Source of the DNA: an uncultured Eubacterium sp.
Lineage (GTDB): Bacteria > Bacillota > Clostridia > Lachnospirales > Lachnospiraceae
NCBI GenBank assembly: GCA_947384955.1
Contig: CANDJC010000041.1
Span: 1-36,843 of the forward strand
Length of the DNA: 36,843 bases
Direction of reading: 5' to 3'
The notes under the pieces were generated by a model, which saw only the letters and a program-made list of their open reading frames with translations, was not told where the DNA came from and ran no database searches. Positions 28,628-36,608 of the stretch are shown in pieces. The position numbers were made by a program, and so were the translations under genes. Numbering within the stretch: position 1 is the stretch's first letter; each line of letters starts with the position of its first letter.

Positions 28628-29665
28628 ATGTCTCTCAATACGATAATAAACAGGCAGTATGCGATTGCGAATAACCAGGCAGAGCCTATTGAACTGCCGA
28701 AACAGCGAATTTATGCAATGTGTAATTTACGCGGAGGAATTGGAAAAACGACATTATCTTTTAACTTAAGCTATCTGGCAGACAGCTTATTGTCCGTAGA
28801 TACTTGTCCGCAGGGAAATCTTTCTTTTTTCTATGATAATAATTATTATGCGGCACAGCAGACAAATGTAAACGATATGTTATTACCATATCTGGTTCCG
28901 GGACTTGGAAAAGCGACGAGGGTAGCCTCTTATATAGGTGCAACAAATCAGTATTTTTCAAATAAAAATAATTATTACATTCCTTCGTCCGAAGAATTGT
29001 ATTTATTGCCATCACAGCTGATTACAGCGATTAATCAGACATCAGGGCTTCAGCCGCAGCAAAAGCAGCAGGCGCTGAAGAGTATTCTGTATTCTTTAAA
29101 AACTGAAATTGAAAGAGAACTTTCGGAAAATGATTTAGATAAATGCATTATAGACACATCTCCGTTTTTTGCGGGAGCTACACAGCTTGCATGGTACGCT
29201 GCAGATGCGCTGGTAATACCTGTTCGTACAGACCAGCAGTCGATAAAATCACTGGAGCTGTTAATTAATACTTTAAGCAGCCCGCAAAGTGAATTTAGAA
29301 AGTATTTGCCGGAAAATGATATGAATGTTCCGAAAATACAGATGGTGGTTTTAACTCACTGCGGCTGGTCAACAGTAGCCGGTGCCAGGAACGAGCCAAA
29401 CCAGCAGACAAAGGTTTATTTAAAAAAGGTTTATGACATTTTGTCAAAGCATAGAACTCTGTTATCAACAAAAGCCCCGGAGAACCATTTATTTATGCTT
29501 GACGATTTCCTTGGTTCTGGCAGAATATCATCCATTGAATCAAAACCGATGGAATTGTTACAGGAGGGAGAAACCAAAGTAATTGACAGGGTACGGGTGA
29601 GTGTGAATAAATCGGTTGATAAATGTAAAAATCAGTTAAAATTCATTGCACAGCAGCTTTGGTAA
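28628..29665 (+). CDS. Orphan ParA-like (MinD/ParA family) ATPase
   Basis: 345 aa. A ParA-type P-loop reads RGGIGKTT at 35-42; the usual signature lysine at the first position (KGGVGKT) is arginine here, while Lys40 of the main P-loop is kept. SVDTCPQGN (57-65) stands for the D-x-D-PQGN motif, and CIIDTSPFF (from 173) is Walker B. The domain is complete to about residue 260; the C-terminal 80 residues are lysine-rich. The frame opens at 28547, but AAAGGAGG supports 28628. No ParB, parS-like repeat, replication or conjugation gene is adjacent, and it has its own promoter and terminator. Partition, protein positioning or another role cannot be decided. Confidence 0.88.
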   Translation: MSLNTIINRQYAIANNQAEPIELPKQRIYAMCNLRGGIGKTTLSFNLSYLADSLLSVDTCPQGNLSFFYDNNYYAAQQTNVNDMLLPYLVPGLGKATRVASYIGATNQYFSNKNNYYIPSSEELYLLPSQLITAINQTSGLQPQQKQQALKSILYSLKTEIERELSENDLDKCIIDTSPFFAGATQLAWYAADALVIPVRTDQQSIKSLELLINTLSSPQSEFRKYLPENDMNVPKIQMVVLTHCGWSTVAGARNEPNQQTKVYLKKVYDILSKHRTLLSTKAPENHLFMLDDFLGSGRISSIESKPMELLQEGETKVIDRVRVSVNKSVDKCKNQLKFIAQQLW

Positions 29666-29680
29666 AATAAAAAATACAGA

Positions 29681-29714
29681 GTGGCAGTTTCCTAAAAAGG
29701 AGCTGCCGCTTCTT
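29681..29714 (+). terminator. Hairpin terminator after the ParA-like gene
   Basis: GTGGCAG (29681-29687) pairs with CTGCCGC (29703-29709), extended inward by TCCT/AGGA around AAAA. TTCTT follows. The T-run is weak, so some read-through into the response-regulator gene is possible. Confidence 0.65.
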
Positions 29715-29738
29715 AAAATCAAATCATGGTGAAAATCA

Positions 29739-30416
29739 ATGCAGAAAATATTAATTGTAGAAGACGACACAGATTTAAGCGAAGGGCTTTCCTTCTCGCT
29801 GAAGACAGAAGGTTACGATATATGCACAGCCGCATCCGTAAAAGAAGCCCTGAAGGTGTTAAGTGCCACGGAATGCAGCCTGGTTTTATTAGACTGCAAT
29901 CTTCCGGATGGGAGCGGATTTGACCTGTGCACCTGTATCAGGTACAGCTATCAGCTGCCGGTTCTTATGCTGACTGCCCGCGATACGGAAATGGATGAGG
30001 TAAAGGCACTGGAGCTGGGGGCTGATGATTTTATGTCCAAACCTTTTTCTCTTGCGGTGTTAAAAGCAAGGATTAAGAAGCTGCTGAAAAAAGACAGCTC
30101 AAAAACAAGGCTTTGCTCCGGGGATGTTGTGCTGGATAAGGATTCCTGCAAGGTGTATAAAAACGGGACGGACACGGAATGCAGCCGGACAGAATATAAG
30201 CTGCTTGTTTATTTTATGGAGAATGCGGGGATTGTGCTGTCTAAGGAGCAGATACTGGAGCATGTGTGGGATATGCGGGGACGGTTTGTGGATGACAGTA
30301 CGGTTGCGGTCAGCATAAGAAGGCTGCGGGCAAAGATTGAAGACGACCCGAAAAATCCCAGACGGATTCAAACGGTGCATGGAATCGGATATGTATTTAA
30401 GGAAACGGAAGAATGA
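29739..30416 (+). CDS. OmpR-family response regulator
   Basis: 225 aa. The receiver domain (1-115) has Glu8/Asp9/Asp10, phospho-acceptor Asp52 (VLLDCNLPDGSGF), Thr79 and Lys101. The winged-helix output domain (about 128-222) has the usual YKLLVYFMENAG, VDDSTVAVSIRRLRAKIE and TVHGIGYVF. The ribosome site is weak (GGTGA). The stop overlaps the kinase start by four bases (ATGA). With the downstream ABC exporter it resembles BceR/VraR-like regulators of antimicrobial-peptide resistance transporters; that role is inferred from gene order. Confidence 0.95.
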   Translation: MQKILIVEDDTDLSEGLSFSLKTEGYDICTAASVKEALKVLSATECSLVLLDCNLPDGSGFDLCTCIRYSYQLPVLMLTARDTEMDEVKALELGADDFMSKPFSLAVLKARIKKLLKKDSSKTRLCSGDVVLDKDSCKVYKNGTDTECSRTEYKLLVYFMENAGIVLSKEQILEHVWDMRGRFVDDSTVAVSIRRLRAKIEDDPKNPRRIQTVHGIGYVFKETEE

Positions 30417-31330
30417 CGGAAATGATAACGGGACTTTTGGCTTTTGCACTGGCGGCAGCTGTACTGGCGGCGCTGTGGCAGTCTTATCATAGAAAACAGA
30501 TGTACATTCAGATGAACAGAATGCTGGAACAGGTGCTGGAACGGGAGGAAATCGAACTGTCAGATATCAGGGAGGGCGCTCTGGCAGCGCTGGCTCATAA
30601 AGCGGTGCGGATTCAGGAAAAGCTGGAATACGAATTAAACCAGGCGCAGGAGGAAAAAGAACAGGTCAAGAGCCTGATTTCGAATATGTCACATCAGCTG
30701 AAGACGCCTCTTGGCAATGTTATGATGTATCGGGAACTGTTAGAAGATACGGACGATATCTGCAGGCAGAAGCAGTTCCTGAAAAAAATGAAGCAGCAGC
30801 TGGATAAAACGGACTGGATTTTACAGTCGCTGTTTAAGATGGCAAGGCTGGAGCAGGGTGCTATTCAGTTTGAGGCACAGGCGGCATCTTTGAAAGAAAC
30901 GCTGTTAGGCGCGGTAAATTCGGTTTATGCAAAGGCGGAGAAAAAGAATATCCGGATAGAAGCAGTCCCGTTTGAAGATTTCAGGCTCTTTCACAATCCC
31001 AGATGGACGGCTGAGGTTTTCTGCAATATTCTGGAAAATGCTATAAAATATTCAAAGGAAAACAGCCGGATTCAGATACAGGTCATTCCTATGGAGCTGT
31101 TTACGGAAATTCAGTTTGCGGATGAAGGAATCGGTATCCGCAGAGAGGAACTGACGCTTATTTTCAAGCGGTTTTACCGGAGCAGGGAAGTGGAGAATCT
31201 GGAGGGCTCCGGGGTTGGGCTGTATTTATCCAGGCTGATTCTGGAAAAAGAGAAAGGGTATATGACGGTTACATCGGAATATGGGAGAGGGAGCAGTTTT
31301 CATGTATTCTTACAAAATTGTCAAAATTAA
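30413..31330 (+). CDS. Small sensor histidine kinase
   Basis: 305 aa. It has a single N-terminal membrane segment (about 4-22) and almost no extracellular part, a coiled stretch (about 30-88), the HisKA phospho-acceptor His94 (SNMSHQLKTPLG) and a HATPase domain (VFCNILENAIKYS, FADEGIGI, GSGVGLYLSRLI). The lack of a sensor domain fits kinases that detect a signal through a partner ABC permease, and an FtsX permease gene lies downstream. It overlaps the regulator gene by four bases. A 655-bp gene-free stretch with element B2 follows before the transporter genes. Confidence 0.95.
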   Translation: MTEMITGLLAFALAAAVLAALWQSYHRKQMYIQMNRMLEQVLEREEIELSDIREGALAALAHKAVRIQEKLEYELNQAQEEKEQVKSLISNMSHQLKTPLGNVMMYRELLEDTDDICRQKQFLKKMKQQLDKTDWILQSLFKMARLEQGAIQFEAQAASLKETLLGAVNSVYAKAEKKNIRIEAVPFEDFRLFHNPRWTAEVFCNILENAIKYSKENSRIQIQVIPMELFTEIQFADEGIGIRREELTLIFKRFYRSREVENLEGSGVGLYLSRLILEKEKGYMTVTSEYGRGSSFHVFLQNCQN

Positions 31331-31507
31331 ATGAGGTTTTGTAATGGGTTTGAAAGATTTACCTGCTATGATGAGAAGTGCCTGAAGATAGGAAGATTTG
31401 GAAAAGGGATTGCTGATGGAATGGGGGTGTTTGAAGTAAATGGTATTTGTTTGGGAGGATGATGGGGAAGAGTGATGAGGATGCGGGGGGGGGGGGAGGA
31501 GGCTTCA

Positions 31508-31794
31508 GGACGCCGGGCGGAGCAGTTTTTTCCTTCGGATGTTCCGCTTCCAAAAAGTAAGAAGTTCTAAGTTTTCTGCTTCAAGGTTCTGGCAGCGGAC
31601 GGACCGGCGCCTGATGCCCTGGCGTTTTGGCTGCTCTTGTGTTTTGGCATTGGCAGGCGCCTTTTGGGGCTTCAAAGTTTTATAGAGTGATATGCAGAGA
31701 GCCCCAAATCCTGGGTATTGGGCAGAAAACTAAGAACTTCTTACTTTTTGGAAGCGGAACATCCGAAAGGAAACCGCTCCTCCCTCCGGCGTCC
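31508..31794 (+). repeat. Palindromic element B2 (complete copy) with upstream poly-G
   Basis: It begins GGACGCCGG and ends CCGGCGTCC. The main stem pairs 31536-31579 with 31722-31765 over 43 of 44; the only mismatch is the A-A within CTAAG/CTAAG. Inner hairpins follow the B1 plan: GGCGCC/GGCGCC, and TTTGGGGCT/AGCCCCAAA where B1 has TTTGGGGAC/GTCCCCAAA. A run of 12 G (31485-31496) ends 11 bp before the element. It fills much of 31331-31985; the rest of that stretch shows nothing I recognise apart from the ribosome site of the next gene. Confidence 0.93.
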
Positions 31795-31985
31795 CGAAAG
31801 AAACACCGTATAACTATCATCCATCCATCTCTCTCTTTCTGCAAATTCCGCGCTAAGCGAATAACATTGCTGTCAGAACCTCCAAAACGCCAGGCATCCA
31901 CGAATTATGAATATCAACAGGGCAGCAACTGTAACAGTGAAGGTATCTGAGCTGTTGCCGGAAATCATAGAAAAGGAGTGCTAAG

Positions 31986-32918
31986 ATGAATGTATTGCAG
32001 GTAAAGAATATAAGCAAACAGTATGGAACAAAAGAAAATACGGTGCATGCACTGAAAAATATCTCTTTTACTGTCAGTCAGGGAGAATTTACGGCGATTG
32101 TGGGAACCTCCGGTTCTGGAAAAAGCACGCTGCTGAATCTGATAGGAGGCCTGGATGTGCCGTCGCAGGGAGAAATTATCATTCGAAAGCATAATATTGC
32201 CAGGCTTCGGAGGAAAGAACTGACTATATTCCGCCGCAGGAACATTGGATTTGTGTTCCAGAATTACAGTCTGATGCCGGTGCTGAATGTTTACGACAAT
32301 GTGGCTCTTCCGGTTACGTTTGACCAGGGAAAGCATGCAGACCATTCTTATATCGAAGAGCTGTTAAAAGAGCTGGGACTTTGGGAGAAACGAAAAAGAT
32401 ATCCGAATGAATTATCTGGCGGCCAGCAGCAGAGGACGGCGCTTGCAAGGGCGCTGGCAAATAAACCCGCTGTGATTCTCGCAGACGAGCCGACTGGAAA
32501 TCTGGACTCGAAAACCACGCTGGAGGTTATGGGATTATTAAAGAACAGCAGCAGAAAATATAACCAGACGATTCTGATGGTAACGCATAATGAGAGCCTG
32601 GCGTGCAACTGCGACCGGATTCTGCATATTGAAGACGGAAGGCTGTTGCAGGAAAAAGAATCGGACAAAAGCGGAAGTTATGAATACCAAAGAGACTTGC
32701 AGCAAAGGGTAAGAAAATTAGAAAAATATGATGTGTTCAGAAATGAAAATGTCTGCTGGCAAGAGAACTTTATGAAAAAACAGATGGCTGCTGGAAAAGA
32801 AACACATGGAAATGAAAATGTCTGCTGGCAAGAGATCTTCATGAAAAAACAGACAGCTGCTGGAAAGGAAACATATGGGAATGAAGTGCGGCTGGAAATG
32901 GAGGGCTGGCTGTCATGA
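31986..32918 (+). CDS. ABC transporter ATP-binding protein (LolD/MacB/BceA type)
   Basis: 310 aa. Walker A GTSGSGKST at 40-48, FRRRNIGFVFQNYSLMPVL with the Q-loop, signature LSGGQQQRTALARAL, Walker B VILADEPTGNLD, and the H-loop His in MVTHNES. The core ends near residue 230. An unusual tail adds about 75 residues, including two 23-residue tandem copies (253-275 and 276-298) that start NENVCWQE. AAAGGAG precedes the ATG. The stop overlaps the permease start by four bases. With the upstream kinase pair it looks like a peptide-sensing or detoxification exporter. Confidence 0.94.
   Translation: MNVLQVKNISKQYGTKENTVHALKNISFTVSQGEFTAIVGTSGSGKSTLLNLIGGLDVPSQGEIIIRKHNIARLRRKELTIFRRRNIGFVFQNYSLMPVLNVYDNVALPVTFDQGKHADHSYIEELLKELGLWEKRKRYPNELSGGQQQRTALARALANKPAVILADEPTGNLDSKTTLEVMGLLKNSSRKYNQTILMVTHNESLACNCDRILHIEDGRLLQEKESDKSGSYEYQRDLQQRVRKLEKYDVFRNENVCWQENFMKKQMAAGKETHGNENVCWQEIFMKKQTAAGKETYGNEVRLEMEGWLS
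32742..32879 (+). repeat. 69-bp tandem duplication at the 3' end of the ABC ATPase gene
   Basis: 32742-32810 and 32811-32879 are near-identical 69-bp units, and a third copy starts at 32880 but stops after AATGAAG. The unit is 23 codons, so the frame is kept and the protein gains a repeated C-terminal tail. Confidence 0.92.
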
Positions 32919-35590
32919 AACAGATATTCCACATAGTTTTTTCCTATTTAAGATATTATAGAAAACAGACTGGGGCGCTGTTTCTGGGTGTGATGCTTTC
33001 TTCCGCACTCCTTGCCGGAATGGGAGGGCTGTTTCTAAGCGGCAGGCATGCGGCTGCCCAAAGGGCGAGGGAGGAATACGGCGACTGGCATTACAGTACC
33101 AGAGGCGACAGCGCCTGGATGGAAGATTTTCTAAAAAAACCGGACGGGCGCGGTTATCAGATTGAAAAGACGGGAATGGAAACGGTTCGAAAGATGATAG
33201 AGGAACCGTTTCGGATTCAGTTTGTTTATGCAGATGACGGATATCTGGAAATGATGGGGCGGAAACTGACGGACGGTCATTATCCGGAAAAAGAAAATGA
33301 GATAGCTGTGGATATGCAGACACTGAACAGCCTGGGCATTTCCGGGCAGCTGGGAAGTCTTGTAACGCTGGACCATGAGACATTTGTTTTATGCGGAATT
33401 TTGACAGAGATGCCGGCAAAGCTGTCGCAGATGACAGAGGATTATAAACAGGTATTTTTAAATCCTTCACACGATTATGGAACGAACGGGACGTTTTTTT
33501 ATATGAAGTTTGATGAAAGCGGGAAGGTATACAGGCAGCTGCATGCTTTTTGCCAGAGATTCGGCATAAAAATCGGAGACGTGAAGCGGAATAACGGGAT
33601 GTATGAATATGTCGATATGACAGGTCCCGCAAATGTGGCGGAGGTCATTCGGGCGGGGATTTCTTATAAGGGGTATGGTCTGCCGTATATCTGGTCGGAA
33701 TTAAATTCCACAGGCCAGCTGACCGAAGCGGTTATTCTGGGTGCGGCCGCGCTTTTCGGAGCATTTGTGATTTACAGCCTGTTCCAGATTTCGGTGATAC
33801 GGCGGATGGCTCAGTACAGTGTGATGCAGACGCTCGGCATGACGGACGGTTACGGGAGTATGCTGCTGTTAGCGGAACTGGGAATCATCTGCCTGGCGGG
33901 ATATCCGGCCGGGTGTGTGGCAGGAAGTCTTGCAGCCGCATTTTTATACCGCAGAGCCGGACATATTTTCATTGCACAGAACTGGTCGTTTCATACCGGA
34001 GGCGCGGGGCAGCAGATACAGGATATGTCGGTATTGAGTCTGCCGAATGCCGGAAATTATCAGGTTAACTGGCAGGTGATGCGAAACGGTCTGGTATTTT
34101 ATGTATTAGCGCTTATATTCATCAGCCTGCTGTTAATCCATAGAATGAAAAAACGGACCATCCGCCAGATGATTTCCCAGGAGACGGCGAAGCATCCGAA
34201 ACGCAAAATCTACAGTATCAGGCATGGAAATCTGACGGGTATCCTTACCAGGAAGTTTATGTTTGCCAGGAAAGGGACATTTGCCGGAATTCTGCTGTCT
34301 TTATCAGTCGGAAGCATTATCTTTCTGGGGGCATACTATGTAACGGAAAATACAAAAATCAACAATGAACTGATGTTTAAAGCAGATGACGGGCTGGCCT
34401 CGAATATTCAGGTTACGATGCAGTCCGACCGTCTTTTGGATGTGATACCCAAAACCACAGCTGCAAAGATGCAGAAGACGCCTGGTATTTTGGAATTTCA
34501 CCCGGTCCGCTATAATCTGGGAGAGATTGCGTTAAATGACGGGACGTACCTGTGGACGGAATATTATGGCGGACTGAATCCGGACGATTCGCGGCTGATG
34601 GAACAATACAACGGAATTGTCGCGAAAACCGGCAAAGACGATTATGCAGTCAAAGTAAACATATACGGCTATGACGATGCCATGTTAGAAGAGCTGAATG
34701 CGTATCTTATCGAAGGAGAAATCAGCCCGGACAAAATGCGCAGCACTAACAGTGTCATCGTGAAGATGCTTATGGACGGCCAGGGCAATTACGGCGGCGC
34801 TGACATAAAAGCAGGGAGCCGGCTGCAGCTGAAAACGACGGCAGAAGCAGACCTCCCGGATGAAGCACTCCGGTTTCAGGGAGGCAGCAGCTGGTATCGG
34901 ACAAAGGAACTGAACGTGGCAGCGCTTGTGACAAGGCCGCTTGCAAAAATTGATGCGTTTATCGGAGACAGCGGCACCGATACCTTTGACATTATTATGA
35001 CAAATGAGCAGATGGAGGAGTATTTCGGAATATCCGGTTACCGGACAGTCAGTATTTCTGCAGAAGACGGAGCGGATGCACAGAAAATATCTGAAAAACT
35101 GGGAGAAATTACATCCCGGACTGGCGGCTGCACCGTCATAGACTACACGCTCCAGATTCAGGCACAGAACCTGTATCTGACTCAGAAAATGTTTTTCTAT
35201 TATGGAATCGCAGCCGTTCTTCTCGGAATCAGCCTGCTGCATATTATGAACAGCATGCAGTATTTAATCGCGGCACGCAGACATGAATTCGGCATTCTTC
35301 GCGCAATGGGAATTACCGACGCGGGATTTTGCAAAATGATGGCAAAAGAGGGGCTGCGGTACGGAATTTATTCTGTGCTTGCGGTAATGGTCATTTATTA
35401 TCCGGTTCAGAGGGTGCTGTATTATTTTATGGTACATGTATACCTGTATCTGCATCCGGAATGGTGTGTCTCCTGGCAGGCGCTGGCAGGCGCGGCTGTG
35501 CTGAATGTGCTGGTATGTGTGACGGTTACGCTGATTTCGGCGGGAACAGTGCTGCGGCAGCGAATGGCAGAAGAGATAAAGAAAGTCTGA
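32915..35590 (+). CDS. FtsX-type ABC transporter permease with large extracellular domains
   Basis: 891 aa. The first membrane segment (about 19-42) is followed by an extracellular domain (about 45-265). A first FtsX membrane block (about 270-345) ends near another segment at 390-415. After the cytoplasmic link, a further membrane segment (about 452-472) precedes a second extracellular domain (about 475-745). The final FtsX block (about 752-885) contains ARRHEFGILRAMGITDAGF, the usual coupling motif; its counterpart in the first block is IRRMAQYSVMQTLGMTDGYG. This duplicated layout is that of FtsX-like permeases paired with LolD-type ATPases. It is larger than BceB (about 650 aa), so it is not a strict BceB. 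Substrate is unknown; antimicrobial peptide sensing is a reasonable guess. Confidence 0.92.
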   Translation: MKQIFHIVFSYLRYYRKQTGALFLGVMLSSALLAGMGGLFLSGRHAAAQRAREEYGDWHYSTRGDSAWMEDFLKKPDGRGYQIEKTGMETVRKMIEEPFRIQFVYADDGYLEMMGRKLTDGHYPEKENEIAVDMQTLNSLGISGQLGSLVTLDHETFVLCGILTEMPAKLSQMTEDYKQVFLNPSHDYGTNGTFFYMKFDESGKVYRQLHAFCQRFGIKIGDVKRNNGMYEYVDMTGPANVAEVIRAGISYKGYGLPYIWSELNSTGQLTEAVILGAAALFGAFVIYSLFQISVIRRMAQYSVMQTLGMTDGYGSMLLLAELGIICLAGYPAGCVAGSLAAAFLYRRAGHIFIAQNWSFHTGGAGQQIQDMSVLSLPNAGNYQVNWQVMRNGLVFYVLALIFISLLLIHRMKKRTIRQMISQETAKHPKRKIYSIRHGNLTGILTRKFMFARKGTFAGILLSLSVGSIIFLGAYYVTENTKINNELMFKADDGLASNIQVTMQSDRLLDVIPKTTAAKMQKTPGILEFHPVRYNLGEIALNDGTYLWTEYYGGLNPDDSRLMEQYNGIVAKTGKDDYAVKVNIYGYDDAMLEELNAYLIEGEISPDKMRSTNSVIVKMLMDGQGNYGGADIKAGSRLQLKTTAEADLPDEALRFQGGSSWYRTKELNVAALVTRPLAKIDAFIGDSGTDTFDIIMTNEQMEEYFGISGYRTVSISAEDGADAQKISEKLGEITSRTGGCTVIDYTLQIQAQNLYLTQKMFFYYGIAAVLLGISLLHIMNSMQYLIAARRHEFGILRAMGITDAGFCKMMAKEGLRYGIYSVLAVMVIYYPVQRVLYYFMVHVYLYLHPEWCVSWQALAGAAVLNVLVCVTVTLISAGTVLRQRMAEEIKKV

Positions 35591-35636
35591 GCGGAATAAT
35601 TTTATAACAGGCAGGAGAATTATATGTAATTGCCCC

Positions 35637-35667
35637 TTGACTTTTACGTTACGTCATAGTTTATACT
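35637..35667 (+). promoter_or_regulatory. MerR-type promoter with 19-bp spacer and operator
   Basis: TTGACT (35637-35642) and TATACT (35662-35667) are 19 bp apart, the over-long spacing typical of MerR-activated promoters. The spacer holds an imperfect dyad, TGAC-TTTT-ACGT-T-ACGT-CA. It lies directly before the MerR gene, so positive autoregulation is likely. Confidence 0.8.
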
Positions 35668-35697
35668 ATAGGAAAACAGGAAAGGAGCAAAATTGGA

Positions 35698-36447
35698 ATG
35701 ACTAAGAAACCGATGTCTGTCCATGAAGTTGTGAAACTGACCGGTATCACGGCCCGCACGCTTCATTATTATGATAAAATCGGGCTTTTGAAACCTTCGA
35801 ACGTAACCGAAGCAGGATACCGGATGTACGACGACGCAGCGCTTCTCCGTCTGCAGAATATTTTGCTGTTTCGTGAATTACAGTTTCCCTTAAAAGAAAT
35901 CAAGGTAATTCTTGACAGCCCTGATTTTAATCTGAAAGAAGCAATTGCTCAGCAGACTGAACTGTTAGAATTGCAATATAAGCATATAGGGGAACTGATT
36001 GCATTTACACGGGAAATTCAAAACAAAGGAGTGGCAGCAATGAATTTTGATGTTTTTGACAAGAGCGAAATTGAAAAGTATGAGGCGGAGGTTAAAGCAA
36101 AATGGGGCAGTACGAAGGCGTACCAGGAGTACAGACAAAAGGATGCCGCCCGGAAGGAAGACAGCTATAGCAGGATTGCGGGAGAATTGATGACAATGTT
36201 TTCGGAACTGGGGGAGCTGAAACATGCAGCGCCTGATGCCGGCGAAGTACAAAAGAGAATTTCTGAGCTGCAGAAATATATAACCGATAACTGCTATACA
36301 TGCACAAATGAAATCCTCAGCGGACTGGGGGAAATGTATGTATGCGACGAACGGTTCAGGAAAAATATTGACAAGGCTGGCGGAGATGGAACGGCTGAAT
36401 TTGTCAGGCAGGCGATTGCTGTGTACTGTGGTAATAAACAGGGGTGA
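35698..36447 (+). CDS. MerR-family regulator with TipAS antibiotic-recognition domain
   Basis: 249 aa. Residues 5-75 are the MerR winged helix (SVHEVVKLTGITARTLHYYDKIGLLKPS), followed by a dimerisation helix (about 78-110). Residues about 120-245 are a TipAS domain (IEKYEAEVKAKWGSTKAYQEY), which in TipAL and related proteins binds thiopeptides or other drugs. AAAGGAG precedes the ATG. A 19-bp-spacer promoter with a dyad lies upstream and suggests drug-induced autoactivation. It sits just after the ABC exporter but has its own promoter; whether it also controls that exporter is not shown by the sequence. Confidence 0.93.
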   Translation: MTKKPMSVHEVVKLTGITARTLHYYDKIGLLKPSNVTEAGYRMYDDAALLRLQNILLFRELQFPLKEIKVILDSPDFNLKEAIAQQTELLELQYKHIGELIAFTREIQNKGVAAMNFDVFDKSEIEKYEAEVKAKWGSTKAYQEYRQKDAARKEDSYSRIAGELMTMFSELGELKHAAPDAGEVQKRISELQKYITDNCYTCTNEILSGLGEMYVCDERFRKNIDKAGGDGTAEFVRQAIAVYCGNKQG

Positions 36448-36501
36448 CGGGAAGTCTGACTGATGTGAGGATTTATGCTGTCAAAAGGCAGGGGCAGAGC
36501 G

Positions 36502-36535
36502 GGCAGGCTGGCGAAAATCACAGTCTGCCTGCTTT
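36502..36535 (+). terminator. Terminator after the MerR gene
   Basis: GGCAGGCTG (36502-36510) pairs with CAGTCTGCC (36521-36529, one G-T), and TGCTTTAT follows. The T-run is short, so efficiency is uncertain. Confidence 0.6.
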
Positions 36536-36608
36536 ATGCGTTTATCTTTGAAAAGGGAATGCGCTGCGGGCAACAGTTTGGGCAAGGGGGGGGGCGTTTT
36601 GGCTCCGC

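Noticed and set aside
25902..31794. Palindromic elements as ordinary Rho-independent terminators
   Set aside because: They are about 280 bp with several stems and a conserved core, and no T-run follows the B copies.
31627..31950. 107-codon open frame between kinase and ABC genes
   Set aside because: It covers the right half of element B2 and flanking sequence; no ribosome site or domain.
29739..35590. Strict BceRS-BceAB module
   Set aside because: The order and small kinase fit, but the permease (891 aa, two large extracellular domains) is larger and laid out differently from BceB.
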